A stretch of 64,000 bases of DNA from Cryobacterium sp. SO1 (GTDB taxonomy: Bacteria; Actinomycetota; Actinomycetes; Actinomycetales; Microbacteriaceae): contig NZ_CP067394.1 in NCBI RefSeq assembly GCF_004210215.2, positions 310,001 to 374,000 of the forward strand, given 5' to 3'. The translations under genes were made by a program, and so were the position numbers. Numbering within the stretch: the first letter of the stretch is position 1; every line of letters begins with the position of its first letter. Shown here one piece after another: positions 38,977-48,406 of this stretch. Under the pieces are notes generated by a model. The model was not told the DNA's origin. It did no database searches and saw only the letters and a list, made by a program, of their open reading frames with translations.

Positions 38977-39882
38977 CTACTCGCCCGTGTCGGTGCCGCC
39001 GGTGTCGGTCGTCGCGGTGGCCTGCTCCATGACGAACGCCTCGAAGGCCGCGGCGTCACCGAGGTCGCCGGTGTACTGGACGCCCTGGACGAGGACGGTC
39101 GGGGTGCCGGTGAGCGCGCCGATGTCAGTGTTGGGCAGCGGGTTGTCCAGGGCTCGGTCGGTGGCGTCGCCCACCCAGCCGCTGAACTCCTGGTCGGTGA
39201 TGCAGGTGGCCACGGCTTTGTCGGTCACGCCGGCCTCGTCGACCAGGCTGACCAGCTCGGCGTTGCTGAGGCCGGTCGTGCCCTCGGTGGGCTGGTTGGC
39301 GAACAGGGCACTGTTCACGTCGAGGAAGCTGTCCGGCTGGTAGTTGGCCACGCAGGCGGCGGTGTTGGCGGACCGAGTGGAGTACTTGCTGCCGCTCGAG
39401 GACTGATCGAGGATCGAGATCGGGTGGGTCTCAAGGGTGATGTTGCCCGCTGTGAGCCAACTGGCGAGCTGGGCGCCGTTCGTGGTCTCGAACTGGCCGC
39501 AGTACGGGCACAGGTAGTCGAGGTAGACGGCGATGTTCACGGTGTCGGTCAGCGCGCTCACGTCGGTGGGCACCGGTTCGGCGTCGGCGGCGATGGCGGC
39601 GGTCGGTACGGCGCTGGCGGTGGTGCCGTCGCTTTGCATCAGGATGCCGTCGCTGGCCATGTTCAGCGGACCGGGCGACGGTGGCTTGATGCTGCCGACG
39701 ATCAGGACCGCGACGATGGCGGCCACGGCCACCAGGGCCAGGCCGATGCCTCCGCGCAGGAACCAGCGGTTGCGCGCATCGCGCTTCTTCTGGTCTTCCC
39801 GCTGGATGCGGGCCGTTTCGCGGGCCACCTCGCGGCGGTCCTTCTTCGGGGGGAGTGACTGGCCGGGGGTTTTAGCGTTCAT
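38977..39882 (-). CDS. Membrane-anchored DsbA-family thiol oxidoreductase
   Basis: 301 residues: a basic cytoplasmic head, one membrane helix (about 44-65) and an extracytoplasmic thioredoxin-like domain with active site C125-P-Y-C128 (LDYLCPYCGQFE). A DsbA-type helical insert and the segment GTPTVLVQGVQY with the cis-proline follow. The likely role is disulfide formation in secreted proteins, in keeping with MtDsbA-like proteins of actinobacteria; several Cys-rich secreted proteins are encoded in the window. Confidence 0.88.
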   Translation of the reverse strand: MNAKTPGQSLPPKKDRREVARETARIQREDQKKRDARNRWFLRGGIGLALVAVAAIVAVLIVGSIKPPSPGPLNMASDGILMQSDGTTASAVPTAAIAADAEPVPTDVSALTDTVNIAVYLDYLCPYCGQFETTNGAQLASWLTAGNITLETHPISILDQSSSGSKYSTRSANTAACVANYQPDSFLDVNSALFANQPTEGTTGLSNAELVSLVDEAGVTDKAVATCITDQEFSGWVGDATDRALDNPLPNTDIGALTGTPTVLVQGVQYTGDLGDAAAFEAFVMEQATATTDTGGTDTGE

Positions 39883-40042
39883 GGACTATCTGTGCCGTTT
39901 CGTCGGGACTGCTTCTGCCTTGACGCTATCGACCGAGCCTATGAGGTCGATAGCCGGATGCTGTGAGCAAGCTGGGAAGGCCACCGTGGCCGCGCGCCCA
40001 CGTCGAGCCTAGGACCAGATCGGGACGGTCGGGAACGAGCAC

Positions 40043-41365
40043 CTAGAACCAGGTGCTCAGGTGTGGGGCGTAGGCAGAGTGCAGCGCCGTGTCCAGCCGG
40101 ATGGCGGCATCCGGGGACTTCTCGGTGAGACGTCCCGCACGGGCGAGGTCGACGGCGCTCGTGCCGCCGAGATACAGCGACGCGAGGTCTGCCGCGGAGA
40201 GGGCCACCTCGACGGCGTCGGCGGGGGCGGCGCCGGTGAGCGGATGCGCCCGCCCAGACCCGTCGGCGGCCACGGTGAGCAGGAACCGTCCCTCCGCGAA
40301 GTCGAGGTCGTCCGTGACGTCGAGCAGGTAATCGCCCGCTGCCGCGTAGCTGCGGGCGCCGAGTGCCGCCGGTACGTCGAGGATGCGCAGCCAGAGGTGG
40401 TCGCGTTCGCTGGTTTTGCGCACGGCGCGGTGGTCGGAGACCTGCCAGGCCACCGGCTCGGAGACGCTGCGAAGCGGAGCCTCGATCTCGCTGACCATGT
40501 CCATTTCGATCACGAACCGCCACAGCGCGGCGTAGGCGTCATCGGTGGCGGCGACCAGGTCGACGAGCTTGAGCCGGCCGGGCTGGCTCACGTTCTGCAT
40601 CGCGATCTCGTAGAGGGCGAAGCCGGCGATGGCGCCATCGGCATCGTCGTAGCGCACCGTGCGAATACCGCGCTTGTGGGCGTCGGGTTCGTTCGGCAGC
40701 AGGCCGAGCGTGCGCTTCCACCAGATCTCGCGGCGGTCGACCTCGCCGGGGGAGCGGTCGCGGGTGCGTTCGAAGACGGCGGGACCGTCGGCGAGCAGCG
40801 ATTCAGGGCTGACGAACTGCACCCGGCCGGCCGGGGTGGGCCCGGTCCAGTGGGCGCGCTGGGTGTCGACGAGGTAGCAGGACTGCCGAGCCGACGGGCC
40901 GAAGCCGTAGCGGCCGTAGATGGTGGCCTCGGAGACCGTGAGCATCGCGATCGGCAGGCCCAGCTGCACCGCGGTGCGGAGCTCGCCGGTGAGCATGGCC
41001 CTGGCGATGCCCTTGCGGCGGTGGGTGGGCGAGACGGTGACCGAGCTGATCGCCCAGCTGGCCAGAGCGGCGCCACCGGGAACGGTCAGGCCCATCTCCC
41101 AGGAACGCACCGTGGCGACCGGGGTGTCCGGGTCGGCCTGCGAGGCATCCCAGACGCCGGTGACCCTGTCGGTGGCAATGTCCTCGACCTGCACCTCGAG
41201 GGTGCCCTCTGTGGGAGTGACCTCGTGGAAGCCGCGGGCATCCGCCAGCAGCCAGCGCTTGAGGCCAGCATCGTCGGCGGCGTCGAGCACGGCCAGTCGC
41301 AGGCCGCGTTCGGCGAGGGTCGCGGCGGATTCGGGGTCGACGGGCGCGGAGGCATAGGCATTCAC
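40043..41365 (-). CDS. eis: Eis-family GNAT acetyltransferase
   Basis: 440 residues with the tripartite Eis architecture: N-terminal GNAT with acetyl-CoA loop VTVSPTHRRKGIARAML, central GNAT-like domain, and C-terminal SCP2-like domain ending in an aromatic residue (STWF), whose carboxylate is the general base in Eis. YGRYGFGPSA is the conserved Tyr region. Members acetylate aminoglycosides and other amines; the natural substrate is unknown. Leaderless GTG with TAGGCT (41377-41372) at the standard spacing. Confidence 0.88.
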   Translation of the reverse strand: MNAYASAPVDPESAATLAERGLRLAVLDAADDAGLKRWLLADARGFHEVTPTEGTLEVQVEDIATDRVTGVWDASQADPDTPVATVRSWEMGLTVPGGAALASWAISSVTVSPTHRRKGIARAMLTGELRTAVQLGLPIAMLTVSEATIYGRYGFGPSARQSCYLVDTQRAHWTGPTPAGRVQFVSPESLLADGPAVFERTRDRSPGEVDRREIWWKRTLGLLPNEPDAHKRGIRTVRYDDADGAIAGFALYEIAMQNVSQPGRLKLVDLVAATDDAYAALWRFVIEMDMVSEIEAPLRSVSEPVAWQVSDHRAVRKTSERDHLWLRILDVPAALGARSYAAAGDYLLDVTDDLDFAEGRFLLTVAADGSGRAHPLTGAAPADAVEVALSAADLASLYLGGTSAVDLARAGRLTEKSPDAAIRLDTALHSAYAPHLSTWF

Positions 41366-41511
41366 CCGTTCAGCCTAGTCACGCGGGCACTGGCGGCCAC
41401 CCCGGGTGGAATGTGCCGTGCCTGCCGCTTGACAAGGGGCGCCCGGGCCGATCAAGCTGGATAGACCTTTTCCTCGGTGGCGTGCGGACTGGACGGGACG
41501 AGGGTGGCCGG

Positions 41512-42618
41512 ATGACGAGCGTCGAACGTGTGCTGATCGCCCCGGATTCCTTCAAGGGCACGGCCGACGCCACCCAGGTGGCCCGGGCGCTGGCCGCGGG
41601 CTGGGCCGCGGTGCGTCCCGGCGATGACCTGGTGCTGATGCCGATGGCGGACGGCGGCGAGGGCACCATCGACGCCTTCGAGCTGGCCGTTGCCGGCGCC
41701 AGGCGGATGCCCGTGTCGGTGTCCGGTCCCGACGACCGGCCGGTGGCGTCCCAGTGGCTGCTGCTGCCCGACGGCACCGGGGTGGTGGAACTGGCGAGCA
41801 CCAGCGGCATCACGCTGATCGATCCGCTCCGCCCGATGGAGGCGCACACCTCCGGCTTCGGCGAGGCGATTGCGGCCGCCCTGGCGCACGGGGTGTCACG
41901 GCTGTACCTGGCGCTCGGCGGAAGCTCGTCCACCGACGGCGGGGTGGGCGCTCTGGCCGCGCTGGGTGCGGTGTTCCTCGACGCGGCGGGCCGGCCGGTT
42001 GCCGTTGGCGGTGCCGGCCTGGCCGCGTTGGCGACTGTCGACCTCGGTGCTCTGCCGGCGCTGCCGCTGGGGGGTGCGCTGATCCTGAGCGACGTCACCA
42101 ATCCGCTGCTCGGGGCGCGTGGCGCGGCGGCGGTGTTCGGCCCGCAGAAGGGTGCCGAGCCGGCGCAGGTCGCCGAGTTGGAGGCCGGCCTCGCCCGGCT
42201 GGCCGGTCTGCTCGCCGTCGACCCGGCGACCCCGGGCGCGGGGGCGGCCGGGGGCGCCGCGTTCGGGTTGCTGGCCTGGGGTGCCAGGCTCGCGGCGGGA
42301 TCGGCCGCCGTGGGCCAGGCTCTGGGCGTGCCGGCTGCCGTGCGGGGCGCATCCGTGGTCATCACCGGTGAGGGCCGTTTCGACCTGCAGTCCGCCGCGG
42401 GCAAGGTGCCGTGGTACCTGGCTGGCCTGGCCACGGATGCCGGCGCGCTAGCCCTGCTCGTGGCCGGCGCGATCGAGGCCGGCGCGCTCGCGGCCTCGCC
42501 GGGGCGGTTCGCCGATGCGGTGTCCCTCACCGACCTGGCCGGCGGCTCTGCTGCCGCCATGGCCGACACTCTCGAGTGGCTGGAGGCCGCGGGGTCCCGT
42601 CTGGCGGCCGCGCTCTGA
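41512..42618 (+). CDS. Glycerate 2-kinase (GarK/GlxK family)
   Basis: 368 residues; phosphorylates D-glycerate to 2-phosphoglycerate. Signatures: LIAPDSFKGTADATQVARAL at the start, MPMADGGEGTIDA, and LALGGSSSTDGGVGALAALG near residue 130. ITGEGRFDLQSAAGK near 285 is the C-terminal hallmark. ATG 41512 follows GAGGGTGG. Monocistronic; no glyoxylate or galactarate genes adjoin. Confidence 0.93.
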   Translation: MTSVERVLIAPDSFKGTADATQVARALAAGWAAVRPGDDLVLMPMADGGEGTIDAFELAVAGARRMPVSVSGPDDRPVASQWLLLPDGTGVVELASTSGITLIDPLRPMEAHTSGFGEAIAAALAHGVSRLYLALGGSSSTDGGVGALAALGAVFLDAAGRPVAVGGAGLAALATVDLGALPALPLGGALILSDVTNPLLGARGAAAVFGPQKGAEPAQVAELEAGLARLAGLLAVDPATPGAGAAGGAAFGLLAWGARLAAGSAAVGQALGVPAAVRGASVVITGEGRFDLQSAAGKVPWYLAGLATDAGALALLVAGAIEAGALAASPGRFADAVSLTDLAGGSAAAMADTLEWLEAAGSRLAAAL

Positions 42619-42982
42619 GTCGTGCGGCGCTGCGGGTGGCGCTCGCGGCACGGTTTTGTGCTCGCGGCCAGGGTTCGTCCCGCGGGCACGTGTTCGAACG
42701 CGTGCCGCCGGGTCTGACGCGTGCCGCCGGGCCAGTCGCGTCGCGCCGACCCGAGCGCGCGGCACCGGCCGACTAACCGTGTCGCGTAGGCGAGGCGGTT
42801 GCAACGTTGTAATGCAGGCGGTAGCGGGCGTTCACCCCGCGCTCCACCCCGCGAAAGCGGTGAAACGGTTGCCAGGGCACCCTCGACGCAACCACACTCC
42901 CGATTTTGCAGGGTGGTGGCCGGGGCGCGTGCGACCCGCGGGCGGTGGTGGGCCGCCGCACCGGGCCGACGGGCCGGCGGGA
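42619..42982. repeat. Intergenic repeat region between glycerate kinase and xylB
   Basis: No gene is supported. 42640-42780 holds GTGCCGCCGGG/CGCGGGCACGTGTTC-type repeats related to those at 17930 and 19277. 42793-42900 has AACGTTGTAATGC and a GCGGTAGCGGGC...CCGCGAAAGCGG dyad. xylB and glycerate kinase converge here, so terminator function is likely. Confidence 0.4.
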
Positions 42983-44398
42983 TTAGGCCCAGTGCGCGGC
43001 GTACTGGGCGCGGATGGCGGGCCGGTGATCCGGGGTGGGCGTCGCCGCGATCGCCAGGGACCAGGCCGGCCGGGTGCCCGTGAGCGACCACGCCGCCTGC
43101 GCGGCACCACCGTCGGCGACGTACTCGCCGGGAGTGGGCACGGCAACCGGGGCGTCGAACACCTGCGCGGCGATGAACTGCACGGCCGGGTTCTGCGCCG
43201 CACCGCCGATCAGCAGGATGCGCTCCACCGTGACACCCTGTGCCCGCACGGCATCCAACCCGTCGGCGAGCCCGCAGAGCAGCCCTTCGATCGCGGCCCT
43301 GGCCAGGTTCGGCCGGGTGGTCGAGGCCAGGGTCATGCCGAACAGGCTGGCCGTGGCGTCGGGCAGGTTGGGTGTGCGCTCGCCCTCGAAGTAGGGCTGC
43401 AGAACCAGGCCGTCCGCGCCCGGGTCGGCCTCCAGCGCGAGAGAACCGAGCTCGGTGTGGTCTACGCCGAGGAGGCCCGCGATGGAGTCGAGGATCCGGG
43501 CGGCGTTGAGGGTGGCGATCAGCGGCAGGTGCAGGCCGCTGGCGTCGGCGAACCCGGCGACGGTGCCTGAGGCATCCTCGCTGGGCACCGCGGTGACGGC
43601 GAAGACCGTGCCGCTGGTGCCGATCGACACGATCACGTCGCCGGCCGCGGCCCCCAGGCCCAGGGCGGCGCCCGCGTTGTCGCCGGCGCCCACTCCCACG
43701 ACGAGGCCCGCGGGCACGCCGGGCAGGGCCACCGTGCTGCCGGCGGTGTCGCCGGGGCCGAGCACCAGGGGCAGCACGGCGTCGTGGCCGAGGCCCCGTA
43801 CGAGCAGTTCACGGTCGTAGGCGTCGGCGGCGGCCGAGTAGTAGCCGGTGCCGCTGGCATCCGATCGGTCGGTGGTCAGCTCGGTGAGCACCGGGCCGAG
43901 CTCGCTCTCGCCGGCCGGGCCGTAGCCGCGCAGGCGCCAGCTGAGCCAGTCGTGCGGGAGCGCGACGGCGGCGACCTTGGCGGCATTGGCCGGTTCGGCA
44001 TCCCGCAGCCAGCGCAGCTTGGTGACGGTGAACGAGGCCACCGGCACGACACCGGTGCGACGGGCGTACTCGGCGGCGCCGACCTCGTCGATCAGGTCCG
44101 CGGCGGCCTGCGCGCTGCGGGTGTCGTTCCAGAGCAGGGCCGGGCGGATGACCCGGCCGTCCTCATCGAGCACGACCATGCCGTGCTGCTGAGCGGCCAC
44201 CGACACGGCGGCGACGTCGCCGAGTCCGCCGGCCGCCTGGATCGCGGCGAGCAGGGCATCCCACCAGGCGGCGGGGTCGACCTCGGTGCCCACCGGATGC
44301 GCGGCCTTGCCGGAGCGAACCAGCGCTCCGGTCGCGGCATCCCGCACAACTACCTTGCAACTCTGGGTCGACGAGTCGACTCCGGCAACCAATGTCAT
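42983..44398 (-). CDS. xylB: Xylulokinase
   Basis: FGGY-family kinase of 471 residues phosphorylating D-xylulose. N-terminal phosphate loop [19 protein letters not shown], xylulokinase-type substrate region [26 protein letters not shown]-domain loop [11 protein letters not shown] and C-terminal [17 protein letters not shown] 44398 follows GGAGCAGG. xylA lies upstream on the same strand, 1.1 kb away, behind repeats and a decayed regulator, so the two genes are no longer one tight operon. Confidence 0.92.
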   Translation of the reverse strand: MTLVAGVDSSTQSCKVVVRDAATGALVRSGKAAHPVGTEVDPAAWWDALLAAIQAAGGLGDVAAVSVAAQQHGMVVLDEDGRVIRPALLWNDTRSAQAAADLIDEVGAAEYARRTGVVPVASFTVTKLRWLRDAEPANAAKVAAVALPHDWLSWRLRGYGPAGESELGPVLTELTTDRSDASGTGYYSAAADAYDRELLVRGLGHDAVLPLVLGPGDTAGSTVALPGVPAGLVVGVGAGDNAGAALGLGAAAGDVIVSIGTSGTVFAVTAVPSEDASGTVAGFADASGLHLPLIATLNAARILDSIAGLLGVDHTELGSLALEADPGADGLVLQPYFEGERTPNLPDATASLFGMTLASTTRPNLARAAIEGLLCGLADGLDAVRAQGVTVERILLIGGAAQNPAVQFIAAQVFDAPVAVPTPGEYVADGGAAQAAWSLTGTRPAWSLAIAATPTPDHRPAIRAQYAAHWA

Positions 44399-44423
44399 GA
44401 CCTGCTCCAAGCTCGAAACCGCG

Positions 44424-44533
44424 GTGGGTGGGCACAACTCCTGCAATTCTGGTCAGAGCCGGATGCCGACCCCGGAATTCCGGGGCTGTTGCCAGCCATC
44501 GCTGCGAATTGCAGGAGTTGTGCCACCACCCAC
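44424..44533. repeat. Dispersed palindrome family B, copy 1
   Basis: GTGGGTGGGCACAACTCCTG...AATTC (44424-44449) pairs with 44506-44533, one indel; the centre is CCCGGAATTCCGGG (44471-44484). It sits in the predicted 5' leader of xylB, 26 bases before the start codon. A related copy is at 57647-57739. Confidence 0.7.
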
Positions 44534-44598
44534 GGGCGGGGCGACGTCCTCGCCTTCGTGTGTCCGGGGTGGTTCACACATGAAATGTCCTGGGTCCA

Positions 44599-44627
44599 AA
44601 CATATTCGGTTGGGAGCGCTTGTTCAA
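44599..44627 (-). promoter_or_regulatory. xylB promoter with LacI-type operator in the spacer
   Basis: On the minus strand: TTGAAC (-35), 17-base spacer, TATGTT (-10). The spacer contains AAGCGCTCCCA, close to the AGCGCT-centred operators of actinobacterial LacI regulators such as CebR. A LacI-type repressor could block polymerase here. Confidence 0.5.
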
Positions 44628-44859
44628 ACGGTGGGATGCCGCCTGGCCGGCCGAAGCGCCAGCCGGGACCCTCCCGCGACAGGCCAGATGAGGGCAGTGC
44701 GAGTGCCACGTGCTGCCCTGAACTGTATTCTCGGCGGGAGGTGGTAGCGCGAGAGGGCAGTTGCGGCCAGTGCGGACGCCCTCTCATCAGCCTCAGCTGC
44801 CTTCTCGGCGGGTGATGTTTGCGCGACCGCGACCGCGACCGCGCCCGCCCCGCGGCTAG

Positions 44860-44985
44860 AGCTGGGGGCTTGCTCGCGCGCAGCACGACGCGGGTCTCGA
44901 CCTGGATGACCTCGTCGGAGGAGAGCACGGCGTCCGAGAGGGCCAGCTCGACGGCCTGCTGGCCGAAAAAGGTCAAGGGCGGCCC
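44860..44985 (-). pseudogene. C-terminal remnant of a LacI-family regulator
   Basis: About 40 residues (FFGQQAVELALSDAVLSSD, VIQVETRVVLRASKPPAL) match the usual end of LacI-type effector domains (xxAVELxLxxI...ExRLVVRxST). The frame has no start or DNA-binding domain and runs into an Arg/Ser-repeat tail. Its loss leaves the LacI-like operator upstream of xylB without a local regulator. Confidence 0.5.
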
Positions 44986-45035
44986 AGAAGCCAAAACCGA
45001 AAACAAACCGGCGTACCCGCACGACGGCGTGTAGC

Positions 45036-45300
45036 CCTCATGGCCCGGCGGGCGGGCCAGGCGCCGCTGTGCCTGTGGCGCGCCACCCGCGTGGCGGCGC
45101 GCCACCCGCGTACCTACACGTACGTCCGCGCGCGCTCGTGTGGGCTCTGGTCCGGATGGCGCCTGCCCCTCGCTTGTCGGCGCGTGTCCCGCCGAGCTTC
45201 GTATGGCCCGCATGGCCCGGCGGGCGGGCCAGGCGCCGCTATGCCGGTGGCGCGCCACCCGCCTGGCGGCGCCGCACCCGCATACCTCCGCGCGCGCTCT
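45036..45300. repeat. Long direct repeat, two copies of about 80 bp
   Basis: The block ATGGCCCGGCGGGCGGGCCAGGCGCCGCT...GTGGCGCGCCACCCGC (given here in parts) begins near 45039 and again near 45207, about 168 bases apart, with few differences, each followed by CCGCGCGCGCTC. Contains nested GC dyads. With 44640-44859 and 45301-45518 (GCTTACGCGCTTACGCGCTCACGC strings at 45480-45510), the whole xylB-xylA gap holds no intact gene. Confidence 0.6.
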
Positions 45301-45518
45301 GCCGGCACGCAAAAGGCCCGGCCACGAGGATCTGGCCGGGGCTCGTTGCGCGGGGAGAGCTTCCTCGGCATCACCCACCGCGGTATAGCGCCCGTGGGGA
45401 CGCTCTGCGCTCCCACGGCGGCGCGGCTCTGCGCTCCCGCGGGGCCCGTTGCGCGGCGGCGCGCTCCCGCGGCTGCGCTTACGGGCTTACGCGCTTACGC
45501 GCTCACGCGCCTGCGCGA

Positions 45519-46709
45519 CTACCGGGCGCCGAGCAGGTGCTCGAGCGCCAGCTGCTGCAGACGAACGAAGCCGAAGCCCTTTCCGCCGAAGTACTCCTCG
45601 GGGGCGAAGTCCTCGTAGGCGCTGGTGTCGGCGAGGAAGTCGTCGTAGCTCTCGCCGGCGGCCAGGGTCGGCACCGACAGTTCGGGCACGCCGGACGCGG
45701 CCAGCTGCTCCTGCACCTCCGGGTCGGCGCGGAAGGCCGCGGCGCGCTCCTTGAGCAGCAGGTAGGTGCGCATGTTCGCGGCCGCGGAGTCCCAGACGCC
45801 GGTGATGTCCTCGGTGCGGCTGGGCTTGTAGTCGAAGTGACGCGGGCCGTCGTAGGAGGGGCCGCCGTTCGGGCCGCCGTTTTCGAGCAGGTCCACCAGC
45901 GAGAACGCGTTCTGCAGGTCGCCGTGGCCGAAGACCAGGTCCTGGTCGTATTTGATGCCGCGCTGACCGTTGAGGTCGATGTGGAATAGCTTGCCCTGGT
46001 AGAGCGCCTGAGCGATGCCGGCGGTGAAGTTCAGCCCGGCCATCTGCTCGTGGCCGACCTCGGGGTTCACGCCCACCAGTTCCGGGCGCTCGAGGGTGGT
46101 GATGAACGCCATGGCGTGGCCGACAGTGGGCAGCAGGATGTCACCGCGGGGTTCGTTGGGCTTGGGCTCGATGGCGAAGCGGATGTCGTAACCCCTGTCG
46201 GTGACGTAGTCGCCGAGCAGGTTCACGGCCTCGCGGTAGCGGTCGAGGGCCGAACGGATGTCCTTGGCAGCGTCGTACTCGGCGCCCTCGCGGCCGCCCC
46301 ACATCACGAAGGTCTTGGCGCCGAGCTCCGCGGCGAGGTCGAGGTTGCGCATGACCTTGCGCAGGGCGAACCGGCGCACGGCGCGGTCGTTCGAGGTGAA
46401 GCCGCCGTCTTTGAACACGGGCGCGCTGAAGAGGTTGGTGGTGATCATCGGCACGATGACGCCGGTGTCGGCGAGGACCTGCTTGAGACGGTCGATCTCC
46501 TTCTGGCGGGCGGCATCCGTGGAGCCGAAGGCAAAGAGGTCGTCGTCGTGGAAGGTGAGGCCGTAGGCACCGAGCTCGGCCAGGCGGGTGACGGCTTCAA
46601 CGGTGTCGAGCTGGGGGCGGGTCGGTCCGCCGAACGGGTCAGCCCCGTTGTAACCGATGGTCCACAGGCCGAACGAGAACTTGTCGGCGGGGGTGGGGGT
46701 GAGGGACAT
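45519..46709 (-). CDS. xylA: Xylose isomerase
   Basis: 396 residues, class I (actinobacterial) enzyme converting D-xylose to D-xylulose. Catalytic and metal residues are seen in [12 protein letters not shown] (His base), [46 protein letters not shown] and [11 protein letters not shown] plus the later [11 protein letters not shown] 46709 is preceded by GGAGCACCGAAC. Two inverted-repeat operators lie upstream. Confidence 0.95.
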   Translation of the reverse strand: MSLTPTPADKFSFGLWTIGYNGADPFGGPTRPQLDTVEAVTRLAELGAYGLTFHDDDLFAFGSTDAARQKEIDRLKQVLADTGVIVPMITTNLFSAPVFKDGGFTSNDRAVRRFALRKVMRNLDLAAELGAKTFVMWGGREGAEYDAAKDIRSALDRYREAVNLLGDYVTDRGYDIRFAIEPKPNEPRGDILLPTVGHAMAFITTLERPELVGVNPEVGHEQMAGLNFTAGIAQALYQGKLFHIDLNGQRGIKYDQDLVFGHGDLQNAFSLVDLLENGGPNGGPSYDGPRHFDYKPSRTEDITGVWDSAAANMRTYLLLKERAAAFRADPEVQEQLAASGVPELSVPTLAAGESYDDFLADTSAYEDFAPEEYFGGKGFGFVRLQQLALEHLLGAR

Positions 46710-46742
46710 GTTCGGTGCTCCGATTCAGCTTCATTGGCGATT

Positions 46743-46814
46743 TGTTGCAATTACCAACATATTACACGTGCCAAGCCGGTTCGTACAGTTCGTTACCTAC
46801 GTCGTTGCACAACG
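46743..46814. promoter_or_regulatory. xylA upstream inverted repeats (ROK/XylR-type)
   Basis: TGTTG-N7-CAACA at 46743-46759 and CGTTG-CA-CAACG at 46803-46814. XylR (ROK family) operators are of the TTGTT...AACAA type. The regulator that should act here survives only as a fragment nearby. Confidence 0.45.
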
Positions 46815-46996
46815 CCCGGCCACGATACATTCCGCCACGGGGGACTGATCCAGGCCCAAGGGGGTAAAAACCGCGTCGAACCATGCGATCTGTTCTCACA
46901 GATGCCACGTGAACGCGGGCTTCCCGCCGCGGGGAGCGCGGTAAGACCCTGGTGGTCAGTAAGGGCGTGCGCTGCTACGCCAAGTGCCTGGGTTCG

Positions 46997-47191
46997 CTGC
47001 TCTCGGTCGGCCGGGAGAGGCTCACCGCGGCGATGATCGTGCGCTCGCTGAGCAGCATCAGCCACGCCGTGGCCATCGAGAGTGCCGGCCTGGGGGCGCA
47101 CCCGATGATGGCGGGCGCTGCCGAGCTGGCCTTCGCCGGCCTGCTCGAGGACCCGGCCGGCGTCGTGCGCGGTCGCGCTGCCCGCCGCTGA
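46997..47191 (+). pseudogene. C-terminal remnant of a ROK-family (XylR-like) regulator
   Basis: About 64 residues ending PMMAGAAELAFAGLLEDPAG align with the C-terminus of the intact ROK regulator of this window (LLMIGAAELAFEGLLDDPAG). Orientation is divergent from xylA, the usual place for xylR. The N-terminal HTH and sugar-kinase domains are deleted. A perfect 11-bp dyad (47213-47223 / 47238-47248) follows as the likely old terminator. Confidence 0.65.
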
Positions 47192-47423
47192 TCCCACGAC
47201 CTGCCCCGTTCCGGACGAGTTGCCCCAGCACGGCGGAGCAACTCGTCCACAAATGGACAACTCGCTGATCTGGAATTTGTCGGCAATGACAACGAATAGC
47301 TGGCGTAACTGAGGAAGTGTGTCCTAGGCTCCCTAGCGAGTCAGTCGAAACGTTGAGCAAGCGGCTGCGGCCCGGCCGCGAAACCGCTCCCGGTGCGGTA
47401 GTTCCGACAGGCGATGGAGTTCT

Positions 47424-47722
47424 GATAGCCAACATCCACGACGCGGCACGCGCCGCCGGTGTCCATCAGCACGGTGTCCTACGCGCTCAGTGGCAAGCGC
47501 TCGATTGCGGCATCCACCAAGCAGCGCATCGACGAGGCCGTTCTCGAACTCGACTACCGAGCCAATGCCGGGGCGCGGATGCTCAACGGCAGCTACATCA
47601 CAATCACGGTCACGACCGACGGCGACAGCACTGTTGTCACCAGCGATTCGGCGGCGCCGTTCCGCGCCCGGCTCGCCGGTGGCACTACCGTTGTCGCTGC
47701 CGACCGAAAGGCACTTCTTTGA
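47424..47722 (+). pseudogene. Frameshifted LacI-family head joined to an unrelated tail
   Basis: The first frame reads IANIHDAARAAG and the next, shifted at about 47460, VSISTVSYALSGKRSI and LELDYRANAGARMLNG: together the N-terminal HTH and hinge of a LacI regulator. Restoring two bases at GGTGTCC would join the frames. After the hinge the sequence changes to YITITVTTDGDSTVV..., which looks like the end of a different protein, so the effector domain was deleted. Confidence 0.65.
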
Positions 47723-48399
47723 TGACCAGCACCACAACGCAGGTCGGCCGGCTGCTCACCGGCGCCTACCCGGCGGACGTCTTCGAAGACACCAGGGACG
47801 TCACCGACTGGGCGTTCATCCTGCCCGGCGACACCGAGATCATCCACCAGCCGCTGGACGTGCTCGGCGTCAACTACTACTCCACCTCGCTGGTGCGGTT
47901 GTGGGACGGCACGGCGCCCAGGCAGAACGCCGACGGCCACAAGGACGTCGGAGCCTCACCCTGGCCCGGCGCCGACCGGGTCGAGTTCCTCGCCCAGCCC
48001 GGCCCGTACACCGAGATGGGCTGGAACATCGAACCGGCCGGTCTCGAGGAACTCCTCGTGGCCCTGCACGAGGAATTCCCGGAGCAGCCGCTGATGGTCA
48101 CCGAGAACGGTGCGGCGTTCGCCGACACCGTGGTGCAGACGGATGCCGGCCCCCGCGTGCTCGACGTGGAGCGCACCGACTACCTGCGCCGGCACTTCAC
48201 CGCCGCGCACCGGGCCATGGCCCGCGGGGTCGACCTCCGCGGCTACCAGGTGTGGTCGCTGATGGACAACTTCGAGTGGGGCTACGGCTGTTCCAAACGG
48301 TTCGGCATCATCCACGTGGACTATGACACTTTCGTGCGCACCCCCAAGGACAGCGCGCACTGGTACGCGGCCCTGGTAGCCACCCGCATCCTCCCCTAA
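47722..48399 (+). pseudogene. GH1 beta-glucosidase, C-terminal half only
   Basis: 225 residues beginning at about the middle of a GH1 enzyme (LLTGAYPADVFEDT, LDVLGVNYYSTSLVRLW). The nucleophile motif VTENGAA and the C-terminal VWSLMDNFEWGYGCSKRFGI are intact, but the N-terminal half with the acid/base motif (NEP) is absent, so the protein cannot be catalytic. Together with the LacI head it marks a collapsed beta-glucoside locus. Confidence 0.8.
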
Positions 48400-48406
48400 C
48401 CCTCCC

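Noticed and set aside
42793..42905. Structured RNA between glycerate kinase and xylB
   Set aside because: Several partial dyads but no consistent fold or promoter; kept only as repeat region.
45069..45989. 306-codon plus-strand frame across the xylB-xylA gap
   Set aside because: Formed by GC repeats and the antisense of xylA; no RBS and no recognisable domain.
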